From assembly GCA_964195515.1 (NCBI GenBank), contig CAXMQO010000101.1, forward strand, positions 1-64,000: a stretch of DNA of 64,000 nucleotides. Reading direction: 5' to 3'. This document shows positions 26,278 through 34,168 of the stretch, one piece after another. This DNA is from JAHEEL01 sp964195515. Lineage in GTDB: Bacteria > Actinomycetota > Acidimicrobiia > Spongiisociales > UBA5794. The position numbers and the translations under genes are program-made. The notes under the pieces are model-generated. The model was given only the letters and a program-made list of their open reading frames with translations, did not search any database and was not told the origin of the DNA. Position 1 is the stretch's first letter, and every line of letters begins with the position of its first letter.

Positions 26278-26790
26278 GTGCTCGACTTCGCCATCCTTGG
26301 ACTGCTTCGTGAACAGCCACGACACGGCTACGAATTGAAGCGCGCCCTCGGCGACCTCGGCTTCTGGCAGGTCTCGTTTGGATCCCTCTACCCGGCGCTC
26401 AGACGGCTCGAAAAGCAGGGGTTCATCGAGGCCGCCAGGGGCGAAGGGCGTCGCAAGGCGTACCGGGTGACGGAGCCGGGACGCCTCCGGTTCGGCGAGA
26501 TGCTGGCGGAATCCGGTGACGATTCGGATCGGGACTTCCAGCTCCGTCTGGCATTTCTCGGGTATGTCGAACCGGAGAGTCGCCTCGCGGTCCTCGAGGA
26601 CCGCAGAACGGCACTTCAGGACCGGCTTCACGGCGCACGACGCTCCTTCCGGGGGGCACGGAGCAGCACCAGAAACCCGGATCGATATCGAATGGCGCTC
26701 ATGGAGCGAAGTGTCCGGTCGACCGAGGCGGACATCGCCTGGCTCGACGAACTCATCGCAGGCGAGCGAAGCGCTACCACCGGCGCATGA
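26278..26790 (+). CDS. PadR-family transcriptional regulator
   Basis: Repressor of 170 residues. The N-terminal winged helix begins MLDFAILGLLREQPRHGYELKRALGDL and contains VSFGSLYPALRRLEKQGFI and GRRKAYRVTEPGR, all classic PadR motifs; the C-terminal half is a dimerising helical region. GTG 26278 is chosen because GGAG lies seven bases upstream and the family N-terminus begins there. Its end overlaps the region of the ino1 start, so it is co-transcribed with inositol-phosphate synthase. In mycobacteria a PadR gene also neighbours ino1, which supports a role in controlling inositol, phosphatidylinositol or mycothiol supply. Confidence 0.92.
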   Translation: MLDFAILGLLREQPRHGYELKRALGDLGFWQVSFGSLYPALRRLEKQGFIEAARGEGRRKAYRVTEPGRLRFGEMLAESGDDSDRDFQLRLAFLGYVEPESRLAVLEDRRTALQDRLHGARRSFRGARSSTRNPDRYRMALMERSVRSTEADIAWLDELIAGERSATTGA

Positions 26791-26813
26791 GTTCACAGAA
26801 CGAGGAGGAGATC

Positions 26814-27926
26814 ATGTCCAACAAAGTGCGGGTTGCGATCGCAGGGCTCGGTAACTGCGCCAACTCTCTCATCCAGGGCGTCGAGTACTACCGCGATGCC
26901 GATCCATCTCTCAAGGTCCCCGGGTTGATGCACGTCGACCTCGGTGGTTACCACGTCGGTGACGTCGAGTTCGTTGCCGCCTTCGACGTCGATGCTACGA
27001 AGGTCGGCCAGGACGTCTCAAAAGCCATGTGGGCAGGGATGAACAACACGATCGAGTTCGTCCAAGTACCCAGTCTTGATATCCGGGTCATGAGAGGTCC
27101 GACCCTCGACGGTCTGGGCAAGTTCTACGTCGACGAGGTCGAGGAATCGCCTGGGGACCCGGTCGACGTCGCGCAGGTCCTCAGAGACACGAAGACCGAC
27201 GTGCTCGTCTCGTACCTGCCGGTCGGCTCGGAGATTGCGACCAAGTTCTATGCACAGGCGGCGCTCGACGCAGGAGTGGGCTTCGTCAACGCGATCCCCG
27301 TGTTCATCGCGTCAGATTCGGAGTGGGCACAGAAGTTCGTCGACGCCAATCTGCCCATCGTCGGTGACGACATCAAGTCTCAGGTGGGCGCCACGATCGT
27401 CCACCGTCAGCTCGCCCGTCTCTTCGAGGACCGCGGTGTCAAGATCGACCAGACCTACCAGCTGAACTTCGGCGGGAATATGGACTTCAAGAACATGCTC
27501 GAGCGTGAGCGTCTTGTGTCCAAGAAGATCTCGAAGACGCAGTCGGTGACGAGCCAGATAGAGCGCCGGATCAACTCCGATTCGGTCCACATCGGCCCAT
27601 CGGACCACGTGCCATGGCTCTCCGATCGCAAGTGGGCGTACATCCGTCTCGAGGGCACCTCGTTCGGTGACGTGCCACTGAACGTTGAGTTGAAGCTCGA
27701 GGTGTGGGACTCCCCCAATTCGGCCGGCGTGATCATCGATGCGGTCCGCGCAGCGAAGATCGCCCTCGACCGTGGCGTCGGCGGTCCGCTCCTCGCACCG
27801 TCGTCGTACTTCATGAAGTCGCCCCCGGTGCAGTATCACGACTCGGTGGCGCACGACAACGTGGAAGCGTTCATCACCGGTGAAGGCGACCTGGCCTGTG
27901 ACCTGGAGACGTTCCTTTCCGCGTAG
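26814..27926 (+). CDS. ino1: Inositol-3-phosphate synthase
   Basis: NAD-dependent isomerase (370 residues) that converts glucose-6-phosphate to inositol-3-phosphate, the source of phosphatidylinositol and of mycothiol in actinobacteria. Motifs are VRVAIAGLGNCANSLIQGVEYY (NAD-binding loop), VSYLPVGSEIATKFYAQAAL, FVNAIPVFIASD, VGDDIKSQVGATIVHR and QLNFGGNMDFKNM. Length matches the actinobacterial rather than the longer eukaryotic form. ATG 26814 has GAGGAGG six bases upstream. It follows padR and is probably controlled by the two operators ahead of that gene. Confidence 0.95.
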   Translation: MSNKVRVAIAGLGNCANSLIQGVEYYRDADPSLKVPGLMHVDLGGYHVGDVEFVAAFDVDATKVGQDVSKAMWAGMNNTIEFVQVPSLDIRVMRGPTLDGLGKFYVDEVEESPGDPVDVAQVLRDTKTDVLVSYLPVGSEIATKFYAQAALDAGVGFVNAIPVFIASDSEWAQKFVDANLPIVGDDIKSQVGATIVHRQLARLFEDRGVKIDQTYQLNFGGNMDFKNMLERERLVSKKISKTQSVTSQIERRINSDSVHIGPSDHVPWLSDRKWAYIRLEGTSFGDVPLNVELKLEVWDSPNSAGVIIDAVRAAKIALDRGVGGPLLAPSSYFMKSPPVQYHDSVAHDNVEAFITGEGDLACDLETFLSA

Positions 27927-27989
27927 GTCACACACCAATCGACAGGGAAGGACGGTCCTCCGGGGCTGCTCTCCTCGCGCGCAGTTCAC

Positions 27990-28037
27990 GGTCATGCGTT
28001 GATACGGACGATATGCGGTCCGTACCAACGCAAGACC
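27990..28037. terminator. Long inverted repeat between ino1 and the toxin-antitoxin genes
   Basis: Arms GGTC-A-TGCGTTGATACGGAC (27990-28009) and GTCCGTACCAACGCA-A-GACC (28018-28037) pair with one mismatch inside the 15-base core and an A/A mismatch before an outer 4-bp stem; the loop is eight bases. It lies 64 bases after the ino1 stop and has no T run. It may end the ino1 transcript, or be an operator for the antitoxin, whose promoter starts about 55 bases further on. Confidence 0.55.
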
Positions 28038-28090
28038 CCTGGCATATGGCGTGGAGGTCTTCGACGAGGACCATCGATCGTTCACAGGGT

Positions 28091-28119
28091 TTGACAATCA
28101 TGAACGGTTGACATACGGT
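28091..28119 (+). promoter_or_regulatory. Promoter of the RES/Xre pair, probably leaderless
   Basis: A consensus -35 TTGACA (28091-28096), a 17-base spacer and a -10 TACGGT (28114-28119) end seven bases before the antitoxin ATG at 28126. Transcription would then begin at or very near the start codon, and no ribosome site is present, so the message is probably leaderless. A second TTGACA overlaps the end of the spacer (28108-28113). Confidence 0.6.
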
Positions 28120-28125
28120 TGCGTT

Positions 28126-28560
28126 ATGGCCGTCCCTATCACCGACATGAGCCCCGAGAGAGCTGCCGCCGTCCTCTCCCGGTCCGATCCGGCATGGACC
28201 AGGAGCCTTGTCGATGAACTCGACCGAACCATCCGAACGGAGCCACTCGAACGATTCGCGGCGTTGTGGGATCTCTCGAACGCCGCGGCCGCCGCGGTCT
28301 TCGGCGTCTCCCGCCAGGCGTTCTCGAAGTGGCTCCTGGCCGGTCCACCTGCAACACGTTCTTCCGCCGTGGCCGACCTTGCCACCGCAACCGATCTCCT
28401 CGACCGCTACGTAAAGAGGGAGCGGATCCCGGCCGTGGTACGGCGGACCTCCCCCAATCTCGGCGGCATGTCCCTGCTCGAACTTGCCACCACAGGAGAC
28501 ACCCGAGCGGTCGCCGAATCGGTCTCGACGATGTTCGATCTGCGTCGCATTCAGCCATGA
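28126..28560 (+). CDS. Xre/MbcA/ParS-type antitoxin of a RES toxin
   Basis: A 144-residue antitoxin. Residues about 40-70 form a helix-turn-helix (LSNAAAAAVFGVSRQAFSKWLLAG). The C-terminal block LGGMSLLELATTGDTRAVAESVSTMF matches the toxin-blocking Xre_MbcA_ParS domain (DUF2384). ATG 28126 is supported by the promoter placed right at it. Its last codon overlaps the toxin start (ATGA), the usual coupling in toxin-antitoxin operons. It should both neutralise the toxin and repress the promoter. Confidence 0.88.
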   Translation: MAVPITDMSPERAAAVLSRSDPAWTRSLVDELDRTIRTEPLERFAALWDLSNAAAAAVFGVSRQAFSKWLLAGPPATRSSAVADLATATDLLDRYVKRERIPAVVRRTSPNLGGMSLLELATTGDTRAVAESVSTMFDLRRIQP

Positions 28561-29108
28561 TCGAACCCCTGCCGGACCGACTCCCCGACGGACATCGCTG
28601 GCTTCGGGTCGCCGATGAAAGCTGGGGCGATCCCCTCGATCCCTCGTTCGCTCAACAGCACGGCGGCAGGTGGAACCCTCCCGGTTCATTCCCCACGCTC
28701 TACCTCAACGAGGACCTCCGCACGGCCCGAGCGCAAATCACCCACATGCTCGAGGGTTCTCCTGTCGATCCGGAGGACCTCGATACGCCATATGTCCTCG
28801 TGACGGTGTCACTACCTCGAAGTCAGATCGCTGCGGATGCTGTGACCCACGCAGGCCTCGGCGGCCTTGGACTACCTCCCACATACCCGAGGTCCGACGG
28901 CGCACTCGTGTCACACGACGAGTGCCGCCCAATCGGGGCAACCGTCAAACTCTCAGGCCTGCGGGGAGTTCACGCTCGCTCCGCAGCGACACCAGATGGG
29001 TCCGGTCGGGAACTTGCATGGTTCCCCGCCAGACCGTCGTCAAAGCCGCGGCGGCTCGAGCCGGATCGACCGTTCAACGACTGGTGGTATTCAGAAGCGA
29101 GGAGATGA
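28557..29108 (+). CDS. RES-domain toxin (predicted NAD-degrading)
   Basis: A 183-residue RES toxin; characterised members such as MbcT break down NAD+ and stop growth. The family core is GGRWNPPGSFPTLYLNEDLR, giving the conserved Arg (residue 38) and Tyr (49). The Glu normally found about 11 residues after the Tyr is Gln in this sequence (TARAQ, residue 60), as far as I can align it, so activity is uncertain. The C-terminal part includes VKLSGLRGVHARSA. It is translationally coupled to its antitoxin. The pair looks like an isolated acquisition between ino1 and nfo. Confidence 0.85.
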   Translation: MIEPLPDRLPDGHRWLRVADESWGDPLDPSFAQQHGGRWNPPGSFPTLYLNEDLRTARAQITHMLEGSPVDPEDLDTPYVLVTVSLPRSQIAADAVTHAGLGGLGLPPTYPRSDGALVSHDECRPIGATVKLSGLRGVHARSAATPDGSGRELAWFPARPSSKPRRLEPDRPFNDWWYSEARR

Positions 29109-29167
29109 CATCCGCGGTAGTTGTGCCTGCGATGACACCACCGGTAGCCGTAGACACAAACGACGGA

Positions 29168-29935
29168 TCAGAGGCGTTTGCGAAGCCAGGCGATGTCCGT
29201 GGCTTGGTCCTCTGCGTCACCCGGGGTCTCGACGACGACCGGGGCATTCGCATCCCGAATCGACCCGACGAGTAGCTCCTCCGGAATCTCACCGCTTCCG
29301 AAGTTGGCGTGCCGGTCGCGGTGGCTATCGAATGGGTCACGCGAGTCATTGCCGTGCACGAGAGCGATCCCTCCCGTGTACTTCGTGATCCTCTCAACCG
29401 CTGTTGCCAGGTCTGCTCCTGCGGCCCATGCGTGGCAGGTGTCGAGACACACTCCGACATTGAAATCGCCGATCGCCGCCCACAGCGGTCCGTAGTTGTC
29501 GAGGTTCTGCATCACGGTGTTCCCGGCCCCGGCGGTGTTCTCAACCAGAACGGGCACCGTGGCGTCGAACGAGTCGAGCGCCTTGAACCAGCGCTCGAAA
29601 CCGACGTCGACCTCCTCGTCGGCGCCGACGCTGCCGCCGTGCACGATGACGCCCTTCGCCCCGATCAGCGCCGAAGCTTCGACGGTCTGAGCGAGCATCT
29701 TTCGTGACGGAATCCTTACCCGGTTGTTCGGCGACGCCAGGTTCAGGAGATAGGGAGCATGAACGTAGATGTCGACGGCTGCTTCTCGGAGTTGTTCGGC
29801 GTCGGCTCTCGGAATCGGCTTCTTCCACGCCTGTGGATTCGAGACGAAGATCTGTACGACGTCGGCTACCCTGGCCACTGCTTCCCCTATCGGGTCTGCG
29901 GCCGGAACATGGGATCCGATCTTGAGATCAGTCAT
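29168..29935 (-). CDS. nfo: Deoxyribonuclease IV (AP endonuclease, Nfo type)
   Basis: Metal-dependent endonuclease of base-excision repair that cuts 5' of abasic sites. The family TIM barrel is seen in KIGSHVPAAD, IYVHAPYLLNLASPN, AKGVIVHGGS, VPVLVENTAGAGNTV, VGVCLDTCHAWAAG, LVHGNDSRDPFDSHRDRHANFGSG and VVVETPG, giving the expected zinc-binding His, Glu and Asp residues. ATG 29935 starts the domain, giving 255 residues. It overlaps the stop of the upstream membrane protein gene by eight bases. The product is slightly shorter than E. coli Nfo, as is usual in actinobacteria. Confidence 0.93.
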   Translation of the reverse strand: MTDLKIGSHVPAADPIGEAVARVADVVQIFVSNPQAWKKPIPRADAEQLREAAVDIYVHAPYLLNLASPNNRVRIPSRKMLAQTVEASALIGAKGVIVHGGSVGADEEVDVGFERWFKALDSFDATVPVLVENTAGAGNTVMQNLDNYGPLWAAIGDFNVGVCLDTCHAWAAGADLATAVERITKYTGGIALVHGNDSRDPFDSHRDRHANFGSGEIPEELLVGSIRDANAPVVVETPGDAEDQATDIAWLRKRL

Positions 29936-30512
29936 CTTGCGCTTCCTCTTCTGTTGCGAGCCGACGAGCGTGTTCGAGGGCGATGCCGGCGTGGATGGCG
30001 ACCTCCCCAATCGATTTCTCCCAACCGGTCGCGTCGATCTGCAGACGGTTGCCATCCCACGATGCGCCCCATGGCTCAGCGGGAAGACCTTCCGGGTCGA
30101 CGAAGTCGATCACCAGAACGTCATGGGGGGGCCCACCGTCTGGGTCCTGCTCGGCAGCGCAGTAGACGCCGTCGATAGCGTCCCACAACACGAAGACCGG
30201 ATCGTCGCCCGGCGCTCCGACGGCAATGACGACACCGTCCTCGCGGAGTACCAGCACCGGCGAGCGTCGGATCAGTGAGGTAACCGCATATCCGAAGAGG
30301 CCGGCACCACCGACGAGCATGAACGCTCCCCATACGTAGTCAGCCCGGCGCTGATTTCGACCTTTGGAGGTGATCTCGTCGTTGTAGGTGTCGGGGGGCG
30401 TTGAGGCCCAATGGCCCCACGTGACGTCCACGGCCCCCAGCATCAAGAACAGCCCGACAAGTCCGAACAAGAACAGTTGGATGGGCGACCGATCAACTCG
30501 GAGCAGATTCAC
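29928..30512 (-). CDS. Two-helix membrane protein of unknown function
   Basis: A 194-residue protein with two hydrophobic segments, SPIQLFLFGLVGLFLMLGAV (about residues 9-28) and WGAFMLVGGAGLFGYAVTSL (about 61-80), followed by a cytoplasmic domain (VLVLREDGVVIAVG...FVLWDAIDGVYC...) that has the strand pattern of a PH-like bPH domain. I do not recognise the family. It overlaps both neighbours, pyrE upstream and nfo downstream, by a few bases, so the three form one transcript. Confidence 0.7.
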   Translation of the reverse strand: MNLLRVDRSPIQLFLFGLVGLFLMLGAVDVTWGHWASTPPDTYNDEITSKGRNQRRADYVWGAFMLVGGAGLFGYAVTSLIRRSPVLVLREDGVVIAVGAPGDDPVFVLWDAIDGVYCAAEQDPDGGPPHDVLVIDFVDPEGLPAEPWGASWDGNRLQIDATGWEKSIGEVAIHAGIALEHARRLATEEEAQDD

Positions 30513-31081
30513 TCTTCCACCCCCAGATCCCGCGGCGTAACGAGCGCCAAGTATGGGATTCCCGCCGTCGCAATCTTGGAGGCTGCGACGCCGCCGCTTC
30601 TATCCACAAGTGTGATCACTTGGACGATCCTGACTCCGGCGTCGGAGAGAGCGTCGATCGCTTCGGCCATTGCCGATCCGGTGGTGGTGGTGTCCTCGAG
30701 GACGGCAACGACGTCGGTCGGCCCGACGGGACCAACGAGGCGCCCTCCCGTTCCGTGTCCCTTGGCTTCCTTGCGAACCGAGAACGCCCGCAGCGGCCGT
30801 TGAGCAGCATGTCCGGCAACAGCGGTAGCGATGGCGATCGGATCGGCACCCATCGTCAACCCGCCAACCGCTGTAACCGATGGATCGAGAACGTCGAGCA
30901 CCGCCTCCCCGACGGCGATCGCCCCCGCCCCGTCGAACGTGGTCTGACGCGCGTCGACGTACCAATCGGAGACCGCACCCGAGCGCAACGTGAATGGTCC
31001 ATCGGTCCGGACTGCATGCGCTTTGAGATGCTGGACAAGTCGGTGTTTGGATGCTGATGCGGGGTTCAAAGAAAATCCCAT
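30509..31081 (-). CDS. pyrE: Orotate phosphoribosyltransferase
   Basis: Pyrimidine synthesis enzyme (190 residues) that joins orotate to PRPP. The N-terminal region has FTLRSGAVSDWYVDARQ, the substrate loop is VRKEAKGHGTGGRLVG, and the PRPP-binding motif is VVAVLEDTTTTGSAMAEA, a Thr-rich version of the usual sequence. Start at ATG 31081. It leads a three-gene minus-strand operon with a membrane protein and nfo; other pyr genes are not in the window. Confidence 0.92.
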   Translation of the reverse strand: MGFSLNPASASKHRLVQHLKAHAVRTDGPFTLRSGAVSDWYVDARQTTFDGAGAIAVGEAVLDVLDPSVTAVGGLTMGADPIAIATAVAGHAAQRPLRAFSVRKEAKGHGTGGRLVGPVGPTDVVAVLEDTTTTGSAMAEAIDALSDAGVRIVQVITLVDRSGGVAASKIATAGIPYLALVTPRDLGVEE

Positions 31082-31384
31082 AAATCGCTCAAGGAATGTT
31101 GGTCGTGGGTCGATACGTTACTCAGACAGGATGCCTTCCTACCTCCCGTCTAAGCCCGAACCGGAGACCGCCGCAAGGCGGTCTTTGGTTCGTCTGGGGC
31201 AATTCGCTCCACTCGCCCGTCTTCGGCGCCTCCCCGTGCCGGTACAGCGTGCGCTATTCGGCGACCTCCCTCGACAGCTTCCGCCTGGTTGCGAGGAAGG
31301 CAGATAGCAAGGCCCGGCCCTGCGTGATCCCCACTCGGCTCCTGTTGGATCGAACCGTCCGATCAGCGCCCTATGGTCCAAGTG
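31082..31384. other. Divergent gap between pyrE and a histidine phosphatase gene
   Basis: About 300 bases between divergent genes. Apart from the 16-bp GNRA-loop hairpin at 31157-31192, I see no reliable promoter hexamers, riboswitch core or coding frame. Confidence 0.5.
31157..31192 (+). ncRNA. 16-bp hairpin with GCAA tetraloop, possible structured RNA
   Basis: CGAACC-GG-AGACCGCC pairs with GGCGGTCT-TT-GGTTCG around a GCAA loop. As plus-strand RNA the GG/TT positions form G-U pairs, giving an unbroken 16-bp helix capped by a GNRA tetraloop; on the other strand the same positions would be mismatched. No T run follows, so it is not a standard terminator. It could be part of the 5' leader of the phosphatase gene or a small RNA. 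Confidence 0.45.
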
Positions 31385-32068
31385 ATGGAACTCCTCTTCA
31401 TCCGACACGGACAGCCGGCGTGGAGCGTCGACGAGCTGACGCAGTCCGACCCGTTCCTCACCGAGATCGGGCGAAAACAGGCCGAACTCGGAGCGCAACG
31501 AATCGTTGACGGCGATCACCCGCTGACCGAACTCGTCGTGTCACCGGCTCGCCGATCACAGGAGACCGCAGAGCCGCTCGCCCGACGAACCGGACTGCCC
31601 ATCGCGACCGTCGACGACATCGTCGAGATCAAGATGCCCGACTGGACGGGCAGACTCGAGGCGACGGTACGACGCATCTTTCGCGAAGCACAACACCGGC
31701 CACCCGAAGAGTGGTGGGAAGGACTCGACGGGGGCGAGTCGTTCCGAGACTTCCACGATCGGGTGACAAATGCCCTCATCTGCGTTCTGGCCGAACGCGG
31801 TGTTCGCCCGGATCCAGACCGTGAGCATCTCTGGTTCGTCGACGATCCCGATCAACGTATCGCCGTCGTGGCTCACGGCGGCACGAACGCTGTCGCAATC
31901 GGGTTTCTGCTCGGAGCGGCTCCGACACCGTGGGAGTGGGCGCGATTCATCCTGTACCACGCATCGTTCGCGAGGCTCCGCGCGGTCCCGCTCGGAGGGG
32001 AACACGTTTGGTCTCTCCGCACCTTCAACGACCGGGAGCACCTCCCTATCGACCTCCGAACGCGGTAG
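31385..32068 (+). CDS. Histidine phosphatase (phosphoglycerate-mutase-like) protein
   Basis: A 227-residue member of the branch-1 histidine phosphatase superfamily. The catalytic RHG is at the N-terminus (LLFIRHGQPAW); the second conserved Arg is in VVSPARRSQETAEPL, an acidic residue follows in the central part, and the second catalytic His is in VVAHGGTNAVAIGF. The centre (MPDWTGRLEATVRRIFREAQ) is not that of a glycolytic mutase, so it is likely a phosphatase of unknown substrate. ATG 31385 begins the fold; an ATG four codons upstream is equally possible. Confidence 0.88.
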   Translation: MELLFIRHGQPAWSVDELTQSDPFLTEIGRKQAELGAQRIVDGDHPLTELVVSPARRSQETAEPLARRTGLPIATVDDIVEIKMPDWTGRLEATVRRIFREAQHRPPEEWWEGLDGGESFRDFHDRVTNALICVLAERGVRPDPDREHLWFVDDPDQRIAVVAHGGTNAVAIGFLLGAAPTPWEWARFILYHASFARLRAVPLGGEHVWSLRTFNDREHLPIDLRTR

Positions 32069-32102
32069 CTGCCCTGCGGACCGTGGGCTCGCTCGCAGTG
32101 CC

Positions 32103-32879
32103 CTATTTGCCGTAGCGGCGGTTTCTTCTGGTGAAGTCGCGCAGAGAACGGAGGAAGTCGACGTACCGAAACGCCGGCCAGTAGACGTCGACGAATGCGT
32201 ACTCGGCATACGCCGACTGCCACAACAGGAACCCTGAAAGTCTCGCCTCGCCGGAGGTGCGGATGACGAGGTCGGGATCGGGAAGATCCGCGGTATAGAG
32301 ATTCGAAGCGATGCCGTCGGCATTGATACGGTCCGCGAGGCCATCGGTGCCATCAGCAGCGAGCTTCGCAACGAGGTCCTTCACGGCATCAACGATCTCC
32401 TGCCGACCTCCGTAGGCAAGGGCGATCGTCACCCTCCGATCTCCGTTCGGCATACGTTCCTCGAGTCGCTTCGTCGCCGCCTGGAGGTCGTCAGGCAGAA
32501 GGTCACGGCTCCCGATGAAGCGCACACCCACATCGCGACCGGTCGAAGCGTTCGGAATCTCTTCGAACAACTCCATCAAGACCTCGTAGTACGGAATAAG
32601 CTCCTCGTCGGGTCTCGCAAGATTCTCCTTCGACAACAACCAACAGGTGACCGCAGGAATCTCGAGGTCATCAGACCAGTTGAGGAACTCGACGAACTTC
32701 GCCATCCCGACGCGATACGACGCCTGATAGTCAGGAAGACCTTCACTCCGCGCGTAACGGCGGTGTCCGTCGTGGATGATCCCGATGTGGCGTGGGAGGC
32801 GTTCCCGGTCGAGCGTCGCGAGCAATCGGTTTTCGTAGAACCGATAGAGCGGTCGAGTCGCTGTCTCACGAAATCCCAT
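32103..32879 (-). CDS. cis-Polyprenyl diphosphate synthase (UppS family)
   Basis: A 258-residue enzyme that extends allylic diphosphates with isopentenyl diphosphate in cis. Family motifs are GIIHDGHRRYAR (catalytic Asp 37), YVEFLNWSDD-type helices, TCWLLSKENLARPDEEL, VRFIGSRDLLP, VTIALAYGGRQEIVDA, and the C-terminal PDPDLVIRTSGEARLSGFLLWQSAYAEYAF. Position 39, normally Asn in DGN, is His. Actinobacteria carry two such enzymes, a Z-farnesyl and a decaprenyl type; the loop GEARLSGFLLWQ suits either, so I leave the symbol blank. It ends head to head with the phosphatase gene. Confidence 0.9.
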   Translation of the reverse strand: MGFRETATRPLYRFYENRLLATLDRERLPRHIGIIHDGHRRYARSEGLPDYQASYRVGMAKFVEFLNWSDDLEIPAVTCWLLSKENLARPDEELIPYYEVLMELFEEIPNASTGRDVGVRFIGSRDLLPDDLQAATKRLEERMPNGDRRVTIALAYGGRQEIVDAVKDLVAKLAADGTDGLADRINADGIASNLYTADLPDPDLVIRTSGEARLSGFLLWQSAYAEYAFVDVYWPAFRYVDFLRSLRDFTRRNRRYGK

Positions 32880-32972
32880 GCCAGTCTCATGGTAGGGGCG
32901 GCAGGAGGCTGCACACTGCGACCTGGGCCGTGGCAACATAGGGTTCGGCGGGGAAGAGAGGAGGCCACCATC

Positions 32973-33371
32973 GTGGCCATGACCGAAGAACACAAGGTTG
33001 CGCTTGCTCAGGGCCGCCGCGAGGCGAAAGCGATCAAGAGCTATCTCGAGGCGATCACCGTTCCGAAGCGGCGAGGCCGTCCCGTGACGCCGGAATTGCT
33101 CGAGGCGAAGATCGCAGCAATCGACGAGAAGGTGCTGGCCGAGAGGGACCCGCTCGCTCGTGTGGATCTGTATCAGGCAAGAATCGACGCTCAGGCGGCC
33201 CTCGACGCCATGACGGCGACGGTCGATCTCGACGCTCTCGAGGTCGGGTTCATCGCCTGCGCCGCCTCCTATTCAGAACGCAAGGGGATCACCCGGCCGG
33301 CGTGGCGCGAAGCCGGCGTCTCATCTGCCGTTCTCACTGCCGCCGGGGTGAGACGCACTCGAAAGGGGTGA
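32973..33371 (+). CDS. Conserved helical protein of unknown function
   Basis: A 132-residue, highly charged, mostly helical protein: HKVALAQGRREAKAIKSYLE, a basic linker PKRRGRPVTPELLEAK, then DPLARVDLYQARIDAQAAL and a C-terminal region YSERKGITRPAWREAGVSSA. The last part has the look of a DNA-contacting or SMC-like tail, but I recognise no named family. GTG 32973 is chosen because GGAGG lies eight bases upstream; the ATG two codons later is too far. It is divergent from the polyprenyl synthase gene. Confidence 0.7.
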   Translation: MAMTEEHKVALAQGRREAKAIKSYLEAITVPKRRGRPVTPELLEAKIAAIDEKVLAERDPLARVDLYQARIDAQAALDAMTATVDLDALEVGFIACAASYSERKGITRPAWREAGVSSAVLTAAGVRRTRKG

Positions 33372-33474
33372 CCTCCCCGGTTGTTCGTGCTTGGGGCCAC
33401 CCGCGAGGCGGTCGTCGGCACCAGCGCAACAATCGTTGCCGGTGTTCGGGCGGTCCGTCGGTATTCTTCTTCCT

Positions 33475-34149
33475 ATGAGCCTCCCCACCCCGCGCTGGAC
33501 ACTCGGGAAGATGCAGAACCCGGTTCGGGGATTCCTCCACGGAACCTCGGCCGTCGCTGGCCTCGTAGGAACCATCTTCCTCATGTTCCACGCCCCGAAT
33601 TGGCCGAGCCGAATCGCCGTTCTCGTCTTCGGCCTCGCCGTCATGGCGCTCTACACGACGAGTTCTCTCTATCACGCGATCCCGTGGCGGGAGCGTTGGA
33701 AGAAACGCATGCAGCGCATTGATCACTCCATGATCTACGTGCTCATCGCGGGCACGTACACGCCCGTCGCCGCGATCGTCCTCGATACACCGTGGCAGTG
33801 GATCGTTCTGGCGATGGTGTGGTCGATCACGATCGCAGGCGTTGTCCAGAAGGGCCTCTTCCCGAAGGTTCCCGGATGGATCTCGGTCATGATGTCGACG
33901 ATCCTCGGGTGGATCGGCGTCTTCTTCTTCTGGCCCATGATCCAACGACTCGGATGGCTTCCGGTCGGATACGTCCTCGCCGGCGGCGTTCTCTACACCA
34001 TCGGGATGGTGTTCCTCGTCACCAACCGGCCCCGCTTGTGGCCTCGCGTCTTCTCGTACCACGAGGTGTTTCACATACTGACCGTGTCGGCGACGTTTCT
34101 GCATTTCGTCGTGATCTGGCGGTACGTCATCCCACTCGCCGCCACATGA
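33475..34149 (+). CDS. Hemolysin III-family (PAQR) membrane protein
   Basis: A 224-residue seven-helix membrane protein of the PAQR/HlyIII family. The metal-binding signature residues are all present: SSLYHAIPWRERW after helix 2, RIDHSMIYVLIAGTYTPV with the Asp of helix 3, and YHEVFHILTV near the C-terminus. Such proteins may be membrane hydrolases; despite the name, they are usually not toxins. Start ATG 33475. It is followed 19 bases later by a rhodanese gene in the same direction. Confidence 0.9.
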   Translation: MSLPTPRWTLGKMQNPVRGFLHGTSAVAGLVGTIFLMFHAPNWPSRIAVLVFGLAVMALYTTSSLYHAIPWRERWKKRMQRIDHSMIYVLIAGTYTPVAAIVLDTPWQWIVLAMVWSITIAGVVQKGLFPKVPGWISVMMSTILGWIGVFFFWPMIQRLGWLPVGYVLAGGVLYTIGMVFLVTNRPRLWPRVFSYHEVFHILTVSATFLHFVVIWRYVIPLAAT

Positions 34150-34168
34150 CCGCAACCGGTGAGATCCC

